Notes under the pieces: model-generated | Database searches by the model: none | Seen by the model: the letters and a program-made list of their open reading frames with translations, nothing else | What the model was told of the DNA's origin: nothing | Program-made: the position numbers and the translations under genes | Shown here: positions 1 to 9,385 of the stretch, piece after piece | How the letters are laid out: the number at the start of each line of letters is the position of its first letter | Numbering within the stretch: the stretch's first letter is position 1 | From: Bradyrhizobium jicamae | GTDB lineage: Bacteria; Pseudomonadota; Alphaproteobacteria; Rhizobiales; Xanthobacteraceae | DNA length: 64,000 nt | Direction of reading: 5' to 3' | Assembly: GCF_018130695.1 (NCBI RefSeq) | Contig: NZ_JAFCJX010000014.1 | Span: forward strand, 149,315-213,314

Positions 1-1364
1 TGTGGCAGAAACTATCCTTGCGGGCACGGATCAACCTGCTGCTCGCGCTGGTGTTGGCGCTCGGACTTGCCATCAATATCGCTCGCCTCGTGATCGAGGC
101 CGGACCGCGCGTCCAGGCCGAAGACCAGAGCGTGATCCGCCTGGCGCGCGAGTTCATCGAGACGATCGTGGCCGGACTCAACGACGCGCCGGACCCGGAG
201 GCGCGGCTCGACCGGGTGGTGCAGGACCTGAGCCGGCTGCGTCACGTCAGCATCACGCGGCAGGATGACGCGTCGGCAAAACTGCCGGAGCGCCGCAGCG
301 AGACCACGGACGAGCGCGCCGCGCCGGCCTGGTTCGTCGCGATGGTGCATCCCGAGCAGACCTCGGTCCGGGTGCCGATCACGGTCCGCGGCCAACCGCA
401 GTCGCTGCTGATCACCTCCCATCCCGACGACGAGATGGCGGAAATCTGGGACGGCATCGTCACCCAGCTCGAGGTCGGCACCGCGATCGCGGTTGCCCTG
501 TTCCTGGTCACGATGCTGGTGATCGGCCGGGCGCTGTCGCCGCTCGAAGCGCTGTCGCAGGCGATGACCAATATCGAGGCGGGACTTTATGACGCGCGGG
601 TCGAGCCGGGCGGGGCGCCCGAGCTCGCCGCGATCTGTTCCAAACTGAACCATCTGGCGGCGACGCTGGGCGCGGCGGTCGATGACAAACGGCAGCTCGC
701 CGAGCGCACCGTCTCGCTGCAGGATTCCGAGCGCAAGGAGATCGCGCGCGAGCTGCATGACGAGTTCGGGCCGTATTTGTTCGCATTGCGCGCACACGCC
801 GGCGCGTTGATGCGGCTATCCGAGACTGGCGTCCCCGATCCCGGCGCCTTGCGCAAGCATGGCGGCGCCATCCTGGAGCAGGTCAACGCGCTGCAGCAGT
901 TCAACCGCCGAATCCTCGAGCGGTTGCGCCCGGTGGGTCTCGCGGAGCTGGGCTTGCGCGAAGCGCTCGGCGCCCTTTTGCGGTTATGGGGCGAATCGCA
1001 TCCTGACGTCAGCATCGAGACCAGCATTTCGAATGCGCTCGGCCCCACCGGGGAGACCGCTGACCTCACGATCTACCGGATCGTGCAGGAGGCGCTCACC
1101 AATGTGTTCCGTCATGCCGGTGCGACCTCCGTCGACATCACGATCGAGCCGGGCGAGCCGCCGACGGGCCTGCGCGGCGGCCGTGGCTGCGCGCTGGTGC
1201 GGATCAGCGACAACGGCCGCGGCCTGCAGCCCGACCACAGGCTTGGCCTCGGGTTGACCGGCATGCGCGAGCGCATTCTCGCGCTCGGCGGCACGCTCCG
1301 CATCGCCTCAGGTGACGATGGTGTGACGGTCGAAGCGCGCGTTCCGACCGCGGCGCGCGCGTAG
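1..1364 (+). CDS. NarX/MoxY-type sensor histidine kinase (first base of start codon lies off the window)
   Basis: The first two bases (TG) are followed in frame by Trp-Gln-Lys-Leu-Ser-Leu-Arg, so an ATG or GTG start begins one base before the window and the gene is otherwise complete at about 453 residues. An N-terminal hydrophobic helix, a periplasmic stretch and a second helix lead into a HAMP-like segment. The HisKA_3 helix carries ELHDE with His253, and a HATPase_c domain with a DNGRG motif follows. This is the dimerisation type that pairs with NarL-family regulators. The partner is not in the window and may lie upstream. The downstream TonB receptor and xoxF recall the MoxXY regulators of methanol oxidation in Paracoccus, so control of this cluster is a reasonable inference. 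The family call is firm; the regulatory target is not shown. Confidence 0.88.
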   Translation, partial: WQKLSLRARINLLLALVLALGLAINIARLVIEAGPRVQAEDQSVIRLAREFIETIVAGLNDAPDPEARLDRVVQDLSRLRHVSITRQDDASAKLPERRSETTDERAAPAWFVAMVHPEQTSVRVPITVRGQPQSLLITSHPDDEMAEIWDGIVTQLEVGTAIAVALFLVTMLVIGRALSPLEALSQAMTNIEAGLYDARVEPGGAPELAAICSKLNHLAATLGAAVDDKRQLAERTVSLQDSERKEIARELHDEFGPYLFALRAHAGALMRLSETGVPDPGALRKHGGAILEQVNALQQFNRRILERLRPVGLAELGLREALGALLRLWGESHPDVSIETSISNALGPTGETADLTIYRIVQEALTNVFRHAGATSVDITIEPGEPPTGLRGGRGCALVRISDNGRGLQPDHRLGLGLTGMRERILALGGTLRIASGDDGVTVEARVPTAARA

Positions 1365-1377
1365 TGCACAAGAATCA

Positions 1378-1409
1378 GTCGGGATTTTTTCCCGACCGAT
1401 TCGGGAACT
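1378..1409. promoter_or_regulatory. Repeated TCGGGA/TCCCGA palindromes upstream of the TonB receptor gene
   Basis: GTCGGGA at 1378-1384 pairs with TCCCGAC at 1390-1396 around a T5 loop. The same right arm also forms TTTCCCG-N6-TCGGGA at 1388-1406. A closely similar arrangement, TTTCCCG-N7-TCGGGA, lies upstream of xoxF at 5696-5715. The hairpin could end the kinase transcript, but no U-run follows it. A binding site for a regulator of the methanol cluster is the alternative. Confidence 0.4.
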
Positions 1410-1482
1410 GTTGTGGCTAGCGCACGGCGTCGTTTGTTTCCTACTATTCACCAACCGGTGATCGAACGGCCGGAATGCTTGG

Positions 1483-3975
1483 GTGGGACAGATGGGCGCG
1501 CGTGGGGTGGTGGTCGCAACGATTGCGACAACCGTTTTGATGGGGCAGGACACGGCATTCGCTCAGAGCGGATCGGGCGAGGCCGTGACCTTGCCGCCGG
1601 TCGAGGTCGTGGCCCCAACACCGTTGGCTCCGCGGAGCGTCAGGCCCGCAAAGCGGGCGGCGGCGACCGGCGCGCGGTCCGCCCGGCGGGCGCGCGGGCC
1701 GGTCGAATCGGAAGCTCCCGGCGCAGGGGCCGTTGTCGCCGACCCGAGCTTGCTGGCGCGCGACAAGGTTCCCTCCAGCACGTCGGTCATGACGGCTGAC
1801 GATTTCAGCCGCAACTATTCGACCAACTTCCTCGACTCGGTCGTCCGGAAGATGCCCGGCGTCACGCTCACCGACCAGACCGGCAACCCATTCCAGCGCA
1901 CGCTCGATTACCGCGGGTTCGTCGCCTCGCCGGTCCAGGGAATACCGCAGGGTATCGCGGTCTATCAGAATGGTGTGCGCATCAACGAATCCTGGGGTGA
2001 CGTGGTCAATTGGGATTTCATCCCGGAGAAAGCCATCGACCGGGTGACGTTGTACCCGAGCAGTCCGATCTTCGGCCTCAACGCCATCGGCGGCGCACTC
2101 AGCATCCAGATGAAGAACGGCTTCACGTATCAGGGCGTCGAGGCCGAGGCGTTCGGCGGCTCCTATGGCCGCGTCCAGGGCAGCGTGCAGGCCGGCGGCC
2201 AGAAGGACAATGTCTCGGCCTATGCGGCGTTCGAATCGGCCTACGACCGGGGATGGCGCGACTACGCCAATTCCTCACACATCAATCGCATGTATGTGGA
2301 CATCGGAACGCGCAACGATCAGACCGAATTCCACATCAATTTCACCGGGGCCACCAATGTTCTCGGCAATGTCGCGGCCACGCCGATCGAGATGCTGAAT
2401 CAGCGCTGGTCGAGCGTCTATACCTGGCCGCAGGCGACGTCTCTGCAGCTTGCGTTCATCAACGCGACGCTGAGCCACAGTTTTTCCGACACCTGGTCGT
2501 TCCAGGGCAATGCCTATTTCCGCGGCTTCACGCAAACCCATACTGACGGCAACGGCACCGACGTCTATGCCTGCAACGGCGGCGTGAACCTGTGTATCGG
2601 CAATGATCTTCCGCTCAGTGGTCCGGCGGCGGGTCCGCCGACCCCGAACACGTTGGGGGATGCCATCCTCGGGGAGCTCGATCGCAACAGGGTCGACACC
2701 AAGACGATCGGCGGCACGGGTCAGTTCACCAACACCGATCAGTTGTTCGGCCACAACAACCATGTCGTCTTTGGCGCCAGCGTCGACCATGGGTCCACCA
2801 AGTTTACGGCGACCAGCGAGCTCGGAACGATCAGTGACGACCTGTTCGTGACCGGCACCGGCGTCTTCATCAATCAGCCGGACTCGGGCCTCAGCGCGGT
2901 CGACCTGCGCGCGAAAAATACCTACACCGGCGTCTACGCCACCGACACATTCGACGTGACCGACCGCTTCTCGGTGACGGCCGGCGGGCGGTTCAATTTC
3001 GCCCAGATCACCCTGCAGGACCAGACCGGGACGGCCCCGCTGCTCAACAGCAGCCATACCTTTCAGCGGTTCAATCCGGTGCTCGGCGGCACCCTGAAGC
3101 TCACGCCCGGTGTCACGGCCTATGCCGGCTTCTCGGAGGCCAACCGTGCCCCGACGCCGCTCGAGCTCGGATGCTCGGACCCCAATCATCCCTGCATCAT
3201 CGACAGCTTCCTGGTGGCCGACCCGCCGCTCAAGCAGGTGGTGTCGCACACTATCGAAGCCGGTCTGCGCGGCACCTTCGGTCGGGACGTCAAGAGCGGC
3301 CTGCTGACCTGGGGCCTGGGTGTCTTCCGGACCCTCTCCGATGACGACATCATCCATGTCGTCAGTCCGATCGGCGTGAACAATTTCGGTTATTTCCAGA
3401 ATGCCGGCCAGACGCTGCGGCAAGGCATCGAGGCCAAGCTCGAATATCGCAGGGATCGCTGGAACGCCTACGCCAATTACACCTTCATCGATGCGACCTA
3501 CCGGAGCTACGAGACGCTGTCCTCGCCGAACAATCCGAATGCCCAGGTTGACCCGGTCAGCGGGACTGAGTTCATCAACGTCAAGCCGGGCGATCACATC
3601 CCGGGCATCCCCGCGCATCGCTTCAAGGCGGGCGTCGAGTACAACGTCACCGATGCCTGGAAGATCGGCGGCGACCTCAATTTCGTCGGCAGCCAGTGGC
3701 TTGTTCACGACGACACCAACCAGAGTCCGAAGGTGCCGGCTTACACCGTCGTGAACCTGCACACCTCCTACAAGGTCACCCAGAACATCGAGTTGTTCGG
3801 CCTGATCAACAACGTATTCAACCAGCGCTACTATCTCGGCGGCACCTTCTACGAGACCGGCGGCTTCGCCAGTGCCGGAAATGCCCCCAACCTGATGGCG
3901 CAGTTGAGCGATCCCCGGACCTTTGTCCCCGGCGCACCGCTCGCCGCCTATGCCGGCATCAGGGCGAAGTTCTAG
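1483..3975 (+). CDS. TonB-dependent outer-membrane receptor
   Basis: The 830-residue protein has a signal peptide ending near AFA-QSG, a TonB-box-like stretch (LPPVEVVAP) and a plug domain at about residues 95-210. The plug has the motif pattern QGIAVYQNGVRIN...GLNAIGGALSIQ. A long beta-barrel follows and ends in an aromatic C-terminal Phe, as outer-membrane proteins do. The start used is GTG at 1483; ATG at 1492 is equally possible. Such receptors import metal chelates or other scarce ligands using TonB energy. Its place between a MoxY-like kinase and xoxF suggests uptake of a lanthanide chelate, by analogy with lanthanide receptors of other methylotrophs, but sequence alone cannot show the ligand. 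Confidence 0.9.
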   Translation: MGQMGARGVVVATIATTVLMGQDTAFAQSGSGEAVTLPPVEVVAPTPLAPRSVRPAKRAAATGARSARRARGPVESEAPGAGAVVADPSLLARDKVPSSTSVMTADDFSRNYSTNFLDSVVRKMPGVTLTDQTGNPFQRTLDYRGFVASPVQGIPQGIAVYQNGVRINESWGDVVNWDFIPEKAIDRVTLYPSSPIFGLNAIGGALSIQMKNGFTYQGVEAEAFGGSYGRVQGSVQAGGQKDNVSAYAAFESAYDRGWRDYANSSHINRMYVDIGTRNDQTEFHINFTGATNVLGNVAATPIEMLNQRWSSVYTWPQATSLQLAFINATLSHSFSDTWSFQGNAYFRGFTQTHTDGNGTDVYACNGGVNLCIGNDLPLSGPAAGPPTPNTLGDAILGELDRNRVDTKTIGGTGQFTNTDQLFGHNNHVVFGASVDHGSTKFTATSELGTISDDLFVTGTGVFINQPDSGLSAVDLRAKNTYTGVYATDTFDVTDRFSVTAGGRFNFAQITLQDQTGTAPLLNSSHTFQRFNPVLGGTLKLTPGVTAYAGFSEANRAPTPLELGCSDPNHPCIIDSFLVADPPLKQVVSHTIEAGLRGTFGRDVKSGLLTWGLGVFRTLSDDDIIHVVSPIGVNNFGYFQNAGQTLRQGIEAKLEYRRDRWNAYANYTFIDATYRSYETLSSPNNPNAQVDPVSGTEFINVKPGDHIPGIPAHRFKAGVEYNVTDAWKIGGDLNFVGSQWLVHDDTNQSPKVPAYTVVNLHTSYKVTQNIELFGLINNVFNQRYYLGGTFYETGGFASAGNAPNLMAQLSDPRTFVPGAPLAAYAGIRAKF

Positions 3976-3977
3976 AG

Positions 3978-4400
3978 TCAGCCCAAGCGCCGCGCGATCA
4001 GCCACAGCAGTCCCGCGACGCCAAAAATCCAGAGCGCGATAATCGCAACCATCCCGGCGCGGCTGATCGGGCGCCGTCCGGCTGCGCTGGCCTTGGCGCG
4101 GGATTCGGCCATCACGTCGTCGGGAACGAGCCGCACGACGAGCCAGATGCCGAGGGGAACGAGGATCAGATCATCGATGTAGCCGACGACAGGGATGAAA
4201 TCCGGGATCAGGTCGATCGGCGACAGCGCGTAGGCTGCGACCGCAACCGCCAGCGCCTTGGCGTACCAGGGCACGCGCGGATCGCGGGCCGCGAGATAGA
4301 TCGCGTGGCTGTCCCGCTTGAGATCGCGCGCCCAGGCTTTGATGCTGGAGAACATGGTGCTGGAAAGCCTCGCGCGATCCCGCGAGGCGAGGGGCGTCAT
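3978..4400 (-). CDS. DUF1232 (YkvA-like) membrane protein
   Basis: The 140-residue protein carries the DUF1232 signature (YALSPIDLIPDFIPVVGYID), which forms a membrane hairpin, and a second hydrophobic helix at the C-terminus. The family has no agreed biochemical function. The start at 4400 is chosen because its ATG overlaps the stop of the upstream AraC gene as ATGA, which indicates translational coupling. An internal ATG at 4355 is possible. It is convergent with the TonB receptor gene, with two bases between the stop codons. Confidence 0.82.
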   Translation of the reverse strand: MTPLASRDRARLSSTMFSSIKAWARDLKRDSHAIYLAARDPRVPWYAKALAVAVAAYALSPIDLIPDFIPVVGYIDDLILVPLGIWLVVRLVPDDVMAESRAKASAAGRRPISRAGMVAIIALWIFGVAGLLWLIARRLG

Positions 4401-5383
4401 TCGAGGACGACGTCCGCCGGCATGTTGGTGAAGTGGCCCTTATGCACGGCCGACGGCGCAATGCCGAAATACTTGCGGAATACGCGGCTGAAATGCGAGG
4501 AGCTGGAGAAGCCCCAGGAGAACGCGACGTCGGTGATGGTCTTGCCGGTCTGACTTTCCAGCTCCTGACGGCAGTGCTGCAGCCGGGCGCGCCAGATGTA
4601 GTCGCTGACCGTCATGCCGCGGTCGCTGAACAGCATGTGCAGATAGCGCTTGGAGCAGCCTAGCGCCGCCGAGATCCCGTCGATGCAGAGATCGGGATCG
4701 CGCAAGTGCTCGCGGATGAAGCCTTGCGCGCGGACGTATGTCGCCTCGGCGCTGCCGCGGTCGAACATCGCGCCGGTCTCGCGCAGCGGCAGCAGCAGCA
4801 GATCGATCAGCGAATCGGCGACGCCGACCGCATTGTGCGGCGACAGTTTCGTCGCCTCGCCGAACGCGGCATGCACGAAGTCGTGGGCGATGCGGCCGGT
4901 GCCGTTGAGGGCCGACAATTTGCACGGCGCCATCTTGGCGAGCTGGAAGCCGCGCTCCTTGAGCAGGTCCTTCGGCACGATGACGACTTCATGACGCGTG
5001 AAGGCCGGGCTGGTGATGGTGTGCGGACGCGACACGTCATAGGCCAGGCAATCGCCGGGCAGGATGTCGAAGTGACGGCCTTCCTGCTCGAAATGAGTAA
5101 CGCCGTGGGTCTGGAACACGATCTTGATGTAGGGATGCTCGCTCAGCTTGATGCGCGAGATCGTGTGCGCGATGCGATGCTGGCTTACTTCAATCTGGCA
5201 CAGCTTGAGTCGCGACACGGTCGTGTAATTGACACGCGCCTCGAGCGACGAGCCTTCCAGCGGATCGATCTCGAACTGGCCGCACAGATCCGTCAACGCA
5301 TCGGACCAGCGTTGAATCTGCCGCTTCGGCGTCAATCCGGACGTGCTGAGCGAATGGACTGTATCCGTCATCTTTCCAGCCAC
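4397..5383 (-). CDS. AraC-family transcriptional regulator
   Basis: The 328-residue protein has an N-terminal AraC-binding-like sensor domain (about residues 1-215) and a C-terminal pair of helix-turn-helix motifs (about 225-325). The second HTH shows the usual signature DVAFSWGFSSSSHFSRVFRKYFG. It starts at GTG 5383 or ATG 5371 and reads away from xoxF, so the 410-base gap holds the promoters of both. It is a natural candidate to control the methanol operon, the coupled DUF1232 gene, or both. The inducer cannot be read from sequence. Confidence 0.88.
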   Translation of the reverse strand: MAGKMTDTVHSLSTSGLTPKRQIQRWSDALTDLCGQFEIDPLEGSSLEARVNYTTVSRLKLCQIEVSQHRIAHTISRIKLSEHPYIKIVFQTHGVTHFEQEGRHFDILPGDCLAYDVSRPHTITSPAFTRHEVVIVPKDLLKERGFQLAKMAPCKLSALNGTGRIAHDFVHAAFGEATKLSPHNAVGVADSLIDLLLLPLRETGAMFDRGSAEATYVRAQGFIREHLRDPDLCIDGISAALGCSKRYLHMLFSDRGMTVSDYIWRARLQHCRQELESQTGKTITDVAFSWGFSSSSHFSRVFRKYFGIAPSAVHKGHFTNMPADVVLE

Positions 5384-5793
5384 CGATTCGATCCCACCGA
5401 TTCGAGCCCCTAAGCGTCACTTGCCTATCGCGAAGTCCAGGACCGGGATGATGCGGCTTTTCCTCGACTTCTCGCGGATGGTCGAGGGCGAAGCGGCGTT
5501 CCTCCTGGCAGGCTTTTGGCAATCCTCCGACTTACTTTCAGCGCCGTCAAGGACAACCTTGGAGGACACAACGGCCCCGGCCCGGATGTCGCGGTCTGCT
5601 GATGCTCTGCAGCATGACGATGGACGTGGGGCGGACGAGGAAAAAAGTTTGCTTTGGTTCGCTTTTGAGCAAACGCCTCTTCCCTTCTAGGCAAGTTTCC
5701 CGGTCCCGATCGGGATACGACTTGGGAACCAAAATGGAAAAGTGGGCCGTTTTGACGGAAACCCTGAGCTCTTGAAACTGGGAGGAATCCACG
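5384..5793. promoter_or_regulatory. Divergent control region between the AraC gene and xoxF
   Basis: This 410-base stretch has no credible gene. It holds an inverted repeat GTTTGCT-N14-AGCAAAC (5647-5674) and the palindromic block TTTCCCG-N7-TCGGGA (5696-5715). The latter resembles the block before the TonB receptor gene and lies about 80 bases before the xoxF start. A strong ribosome site, GGGAGGAA, precedes the xoxF ATG. No convincing sigma-70 -35/-10 pair was found. Confidence 0.5.
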
Positions 5794-7596
5794 ATGCGCA
5801 AGGTTCTATTCGCGACTGGTCTTGGGGCTATCGCGGCGTTTGCCGCCGGAGCTGCCAATGCCAATGACGAACTCAACAAGATGGCGGGCAATCCAAAGGA
5901 CTGGGTGATGCCCGCCGGCGATTATGCCAATACGCGCTATTCGAAGCTGAATCAGATCAACGCCTCGAACGTCGGAAAGTTGCAGGTCGCCTGGACGTTT
6001 TCGACCGGCGTGCTGCGCGGCCACGAGGGTGGCCCGCTGATCATCGGCAACGTCATGTACGTCCATACCCCGTTCCCGAACAAGGTCTATGCTCTTGACC
6101 TTTCCCAGGAGAACAAGATCATCTGGAAGTACGAGCCGAAGCAGGATCCGAACGTGATCCCGGTGATGTGCTGCGACACGGTGAATCGCGGCGTCGCCTA
6201 TGGTGACGGCAAGATCTTCCTGCACCAGGCCGACACCACGCTGGTCGCGCTCGATGCCAAGACCGGTCAGGTCGTGTGGTCGGTGAAGAACGGCGATCCC
6301 AGCAAGGGTTCGACCGGCACCTCCGCACCGCTCGTGGTCAAGGACAAGGTGCTGATCGGTATCTCCGGCGGCGAGTTCGGCGTGCAGGCGCACGTGACTG
6401 CCTACGATATCAAGACCGGCAAGCAGGTCTGGCGCGGCTTCTCCACCGGTCCGGATGACCAGCTTCTGGTCGACGACAAGACCACCGAGCTCGGCAAGCC
6501 GATCGGCAAGGACTCCAGCCTGAAGACCTGGCAGGGCGATCAGTGGAAGATCGGCGGCGGCGCGACCTGGGGCTGGATCTCCTACGATCCGGAACTGAAC
6601 CTGGTCTATTACGGGTCGGGCAACCCCTCGACCTGGAATCCGAAGCAGCGTCCCGGCGACAACAAATGGTCGATGACGATCTGGGCACGTAACCCGGACA
6701 CCGGCGTCGCCAAGTGGGTCTATCAGATGACGCCCCATGACGAATGGGACTATGACGGCGTCAACGAGATGATCCTGTCCGATCAGACGATCAACGGCGC
6801 CCCGCGCAAGCTGCTGACGCATTTCGATCGTAACGGCCTCGGCTATACGCTCGATCGCGCCACCGGCGAATTGCTGGTCGCCGAGAAGTATGATCCGAAG
6901 GTCAACTGGACAAGCGGCGTCGACATGAACAAGAGCTCGCCGACCTATGGTCGTCCGAAGGTTCTGGACGCAGCGTCGACCGACAAGGCCGGCGAAGACG
7001 TCAACGTCAAGGGCATCTGCCCGGCCGCGCTCGGCAGCAAGGACCAGCAGCCGGCGGCCTACTCGCCGGATACGCAGCTGTTCTACGTTCCGACCAACCA
7101 CGTCTGCATGGACTACGAACCGTTCAAGGTGAGCTACACGGCAGGTCAGCCCTATGTCGGCGCGACGCTGTCGATGTATCCGCCGGCGGGCGAGACCCAC
7201 ATGGGTAACTTCATCGCCTGGGACGGCAAGACCGGCAAGATCGTCTGGTCGAACAAGGAGCAGTTCTCGGTCTGGTCGGGTGCACTCGCGACCGCCGGTG
7301 GCGTGGTGTTCTACGGCACGCTCGAAGGCTACCTGAAGGCTGTCGATGCCAAGACGGGCAAGGAGCTCTACAAGTTCAGGACTCCGTCCGGCATCATCGG
7401 CAACGTCAACACCTATGAGCAGGGCGGCAAGCAGTACGTCGCCGTCCTCTCCGGCGTTGGCGGCTGGGCGGGCATCGGTCTGGCGGCCGGCCTGACCGAC
7501 CCGACTGCCGGCCTCGGCGCCGTCGGTGGCTATGCCGCGCTGAGCAACTACACCGCGCTCGGTGGAACACTCACCGTGTTCTCGCTGCCGCAGTGA
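5794..7596 (+). CDS. xoxF: Lanthanide-type PQQ methanol dehydrogenase XoxF
   Basis: This is a 600-residue periplasmic quinoprotein with a signal peptide cut near ANA-NDE and the eight-bladed PQQ propeller repeats (DAKTGQVVW and DAKTGKELY types). It has the vicinal disulfide Cys126-Cys127 that stacks on PQQ. In the motif DEWDYDGVNE, Asp319 is the catalytic base and Asp321 is the extra acidic residue that marks lanthanide-binding XoxF enzymes; calcium MxaF enzymes have Ala there. It oxidises methanol, and possibly other primary alcohols, passing electrons to a c-type cytochrome. A GGAGG site precedes the ATG. It is the first gene of an operon with the cytochrome and the glutathione formaldehyde enzymes. 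No PQQ synthesis genes and no xoxJ are in the window. Confidence 0.97.
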   Translation: MRKVLFATGLGAIAAFAAGAANANDELNKMAGNPKDWVMPAGDYANTRYSKLNQINASNVGKLQVAWTFSTGVLRGHEGGPLIIGNVMYVHTPFPNKVYALDLSQENKIIWKYEPKQDPNVIPVMCCDTVNRGVAYGDGKIFLHQADTTLVALDAKTGQVVWSVKNGDPSKGSTGTSAPLVVKDKVLIGISGGEFGVQAHVTAYDIKTGKQVWRGFSTGPDDQLLVDDKTTELGKPIGKDSSLKTWQGDQWKIGGGATWGWISYDPELNLVYYGSGNPSTWNPKQRPGDNKWSMTIWARNPDTGVAKWVYQMTPHDEWDYDGVNEMILSDQTINGAPRKLLTHFDRNGLGYTLDRATGELLVAEKYDPKVNWTSGVDMNKSSPTYGRPKVLDAASTDKAGEDVNVKGICPAALGSKDQQPAAYSPDTQLFYVPTNHVCMDYEPFKVSYTAGQPYVGATLSMYPPAGETHMGNFIAWDGKTGKIVWSNKEQFSVWSGALATAGGVVFYGTLEGYLKAVDAKTGKELYKFRTPSGIIGNVNTYEQGGKQYVAVLSGVGGWAGIGLAAGLTDPTAGLGAVGGYAALSNYTALGGTLTVFSLPQ

Positions 7597-7674
7597 GATG
7601 ACGTGACCTCGTGCCGGCGCGTGGAGTGATCTCCATGCGCCGGTTCGACTTCCACCGAATACGAGGACGAGCTC

Positions 7675-8193
7675 TTGCGTAAGATCTGGTTTGTTGCTGC
7701 CGCGGTTTTGGTCGTGGCAACGGGAAAAGTTGCCTTCGCCGAAGACGCGGGTGATCCGACCGCGGTCAAGTCGGAGGACGGCAAATATCTCGACAAGGAA
7801 GGTAACCCGACGTTCAAGGTCACGCCCGACGGCACCACGGACTGGTACACCTATTCCGGATATCGTCGCTATCATTCGGAGTGCCACGTCTGTCACGGCC
7901 CCGACGGGATGGGATCGACCTATGCGCCGGCGCTGACCAATTCGTTGAAGACGATGAGCTACGCGGATTTCCTCGGTGTCGTCGCCAGCGGACGCAAGAA
8001 CGTCTCGACGTCGCAGGAGAACGTGATGCCGGCGTTTGGCGATAATCCGAACGTTGCCTGCTACATGGATGACCTCTATGTCTACCTGCGCGCCCGCGCC
8101 AACGACGCGGTTGGGCGCGTCCGGCCGGCCAAGCACGAAGACAAGACGAAAGCCTATACCGAGGCGGAGACCGCCTGCATGGGCGGCAAGTGA
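7675..8193 (+). CDS. Four-cysteine c-type cytochrome linked to methanol oxidation
   Basis: This 172-residue exported protein has a signal peptide ending near AFA-EDA and one haem site, Cys70-His-Val-Cys73-His74. Two further cysteines near the C-terminus (ACYMDD and TACMGG) complete the four-cysteine pattern of the methanol-metabolism-related cytochrome family. Met in NVMPAFG is the likely sixth ligand. It starts at TTG, with GAGGACG upstream. It lies 78 bases after xoxF and presumably accepts its electrons, in the role of XoxG, though it belongs to a different cytochrome family from the classical cytochrome cL. Confidence 0.9.
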   Translation: MRKIWFVAAAVLVVATGKVAFAEDAGDPTAVKSEDGKYLDKEGNPTFKVTPDGTTDWYTYSGYRRYHSECHVCHGPDGMGSTYAPALTNSLKTMSYADFLGVVASGRKNVSTSQENVMPAFGDNPNVACYMDDLYVYLRARANDAVGRVRPAKHEDKTKAYTEAETACMGGK

Positions 8194-8242
8194 GTGCGAC
8201 CGGCGCGGATGACAACCTGATTGAAGTTTTGGAGACACGAAG

Positions 8243-9352
8243 ATGAAAACCCGCGCCGCAGTCGCATTTGAAGCCAAGAAGCCGCTCGAGATTGTCGAGC
8301 TCGACCTGGAAGGCCCGAAGGCCGGCGAAGTGCTGGTCGAGATCAAGGCCACCGGCATCTGCCACACCGACGCCTACACGCTGGACGGTTTCGACAGCGA
8401 AGGCATCTTCCCCTCGATCCTCGGCCATGAAGGCGCGGGCATCGTGCGCGAGGTCGGTGCCGGCGTGACCTCGGTGAAGGCCGGCGACCACGTCATCCCG
8501 CTCTACACGCCGGAATGCCGGCAGTGCAAAAGCTGCCTGAGCCAGAAGACCAATCTCTGCACCGCGATCCGCGCCACGCAGGGCAAGGGCCTGATGCCCG
8601 ACGGCACCTCGCGCTTCAGCTACAAGGGCAAGACCGTGTTTCACTACATGGGCTGCTCGACGTTTTCGAACTTCACCGTGCTGCCCGAAATCGCGGTGGC
8701 CAAGATCCGCGAGGACGCGCCGTTCGACAAGAGCTGCTACATCGGCTGCGGCGTGACCACCGGTGTCGGCGCCGTGACCAACACCGCCAAGGTGACGCCG
8801 GGCTCCAACGTCGTCGTGTTCGGCCTCGGCGGCATCGGCCTCAACGTGATCCAGGGCGCCAGGATGGTCGGTGCCGACAAGATCATCGGCGTCGACATCA
8901 ACGACTCCAAGGAAGCCTGGGGCAAGCAGTTCGGCATGACGCACTTCGTCAACCCCACCAAGGTTGGCGGTGACATCGTGGCGCACCTCGTCGGCCTCAC
9001 CGACGGCGGCGCGGACTACACTTTCGACTGCACCGGCAACACCACCGTGATGCGCCAGGCGCTCGAAGCCTGCCACCGCGGCTGGGGCGTCTCGGTCGTG
9101 ATCGGCGTCGCCGAGTCCGGCAAGGAAATCGCGACGCGTCCGTTCCAGCTCGTCACCGGACGGGTCTGGAAGGGCACGGCCTTCGGCGGGGCGCGCGGCC
9201 GCACCGACGTGCCGAAGATCGTCGACTGGTACATGGGCGGCAAGATCCAGATCGATCCGATGATCACCCATGTGCTGAAGCTCGAGGAGATCAACAAGGG
9301 ATTCGACCTGATGCACGAAGGCAAGTCGATCCGCTCCGTCGTCGTGTTCTGA
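8243..9352 (+). CDS. adhC: S-(hydroxymethyl)glutathione dehydrogenase (class III alcohol dehydrogenase)
   Basis: The 369-residue zinc alcohol dehydrogenase has the catalytic-zinc residues in GICHTDAYT and LGHEGAGIV, the structural-zinc cysteines in ECRQCKSCLSQKTNLC, and the NAD Rossmann motif GLGGIGLNV. It is the normal length of class III enzymes. It oxidises S-hydroxymethylglutathione, formed from formaldehyde and glutathione, to S-formylglutathione using NAD. It lies in the xoxF operon 49 bases after the cytochrome gene, with GGAG before the ATG, and serves as the formaldehyde step after methanol oxidation. An S-formylglutathione hydrolase is not in the window. Confidence 0.96.
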   Translation: MKTRAAVAFEAKKPLEIVELDLEGPKAGEVLVEIKATGICHTDAYTLDGFDSEGIFPSILGHEGAGIVREVGAGVTSVKAGDHVIPLYTPECRQCKSCLSQKTNLCTAIRATQGKGLMPDGTSRFSYKGKTVFHYMGCSTFSNFTVLPEIAVAKIREDAPFDKSCYIGCGVTTGVGAVTNTAKVTPGSNVVVFGLGGIGLNVIQGARMVGADKIIGVDINDSKEAWGKQFGMTHFVNPTKVGGDIVAHLVGLTDGGADYTFDCTGNTTVMRQALEACHRGWGVSVVIGVAESGKEIATRPFQLVTGRVWKGTAFGGARGRTDVPKIVDWYMGGKIQIDPMITHVLKLEEINKGFDLMHEGKSIRSVVVF

Positions 9353-9385
9353 ACTCAAAACGGCAAACACCAGGAGGATAGACCC

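Noticed and set aside
2275..4005. A 576-codon frame on the - strand
   Set aside because: It is antisense to the TonB receptor gene, has shadow-type composition and no ribosome site.
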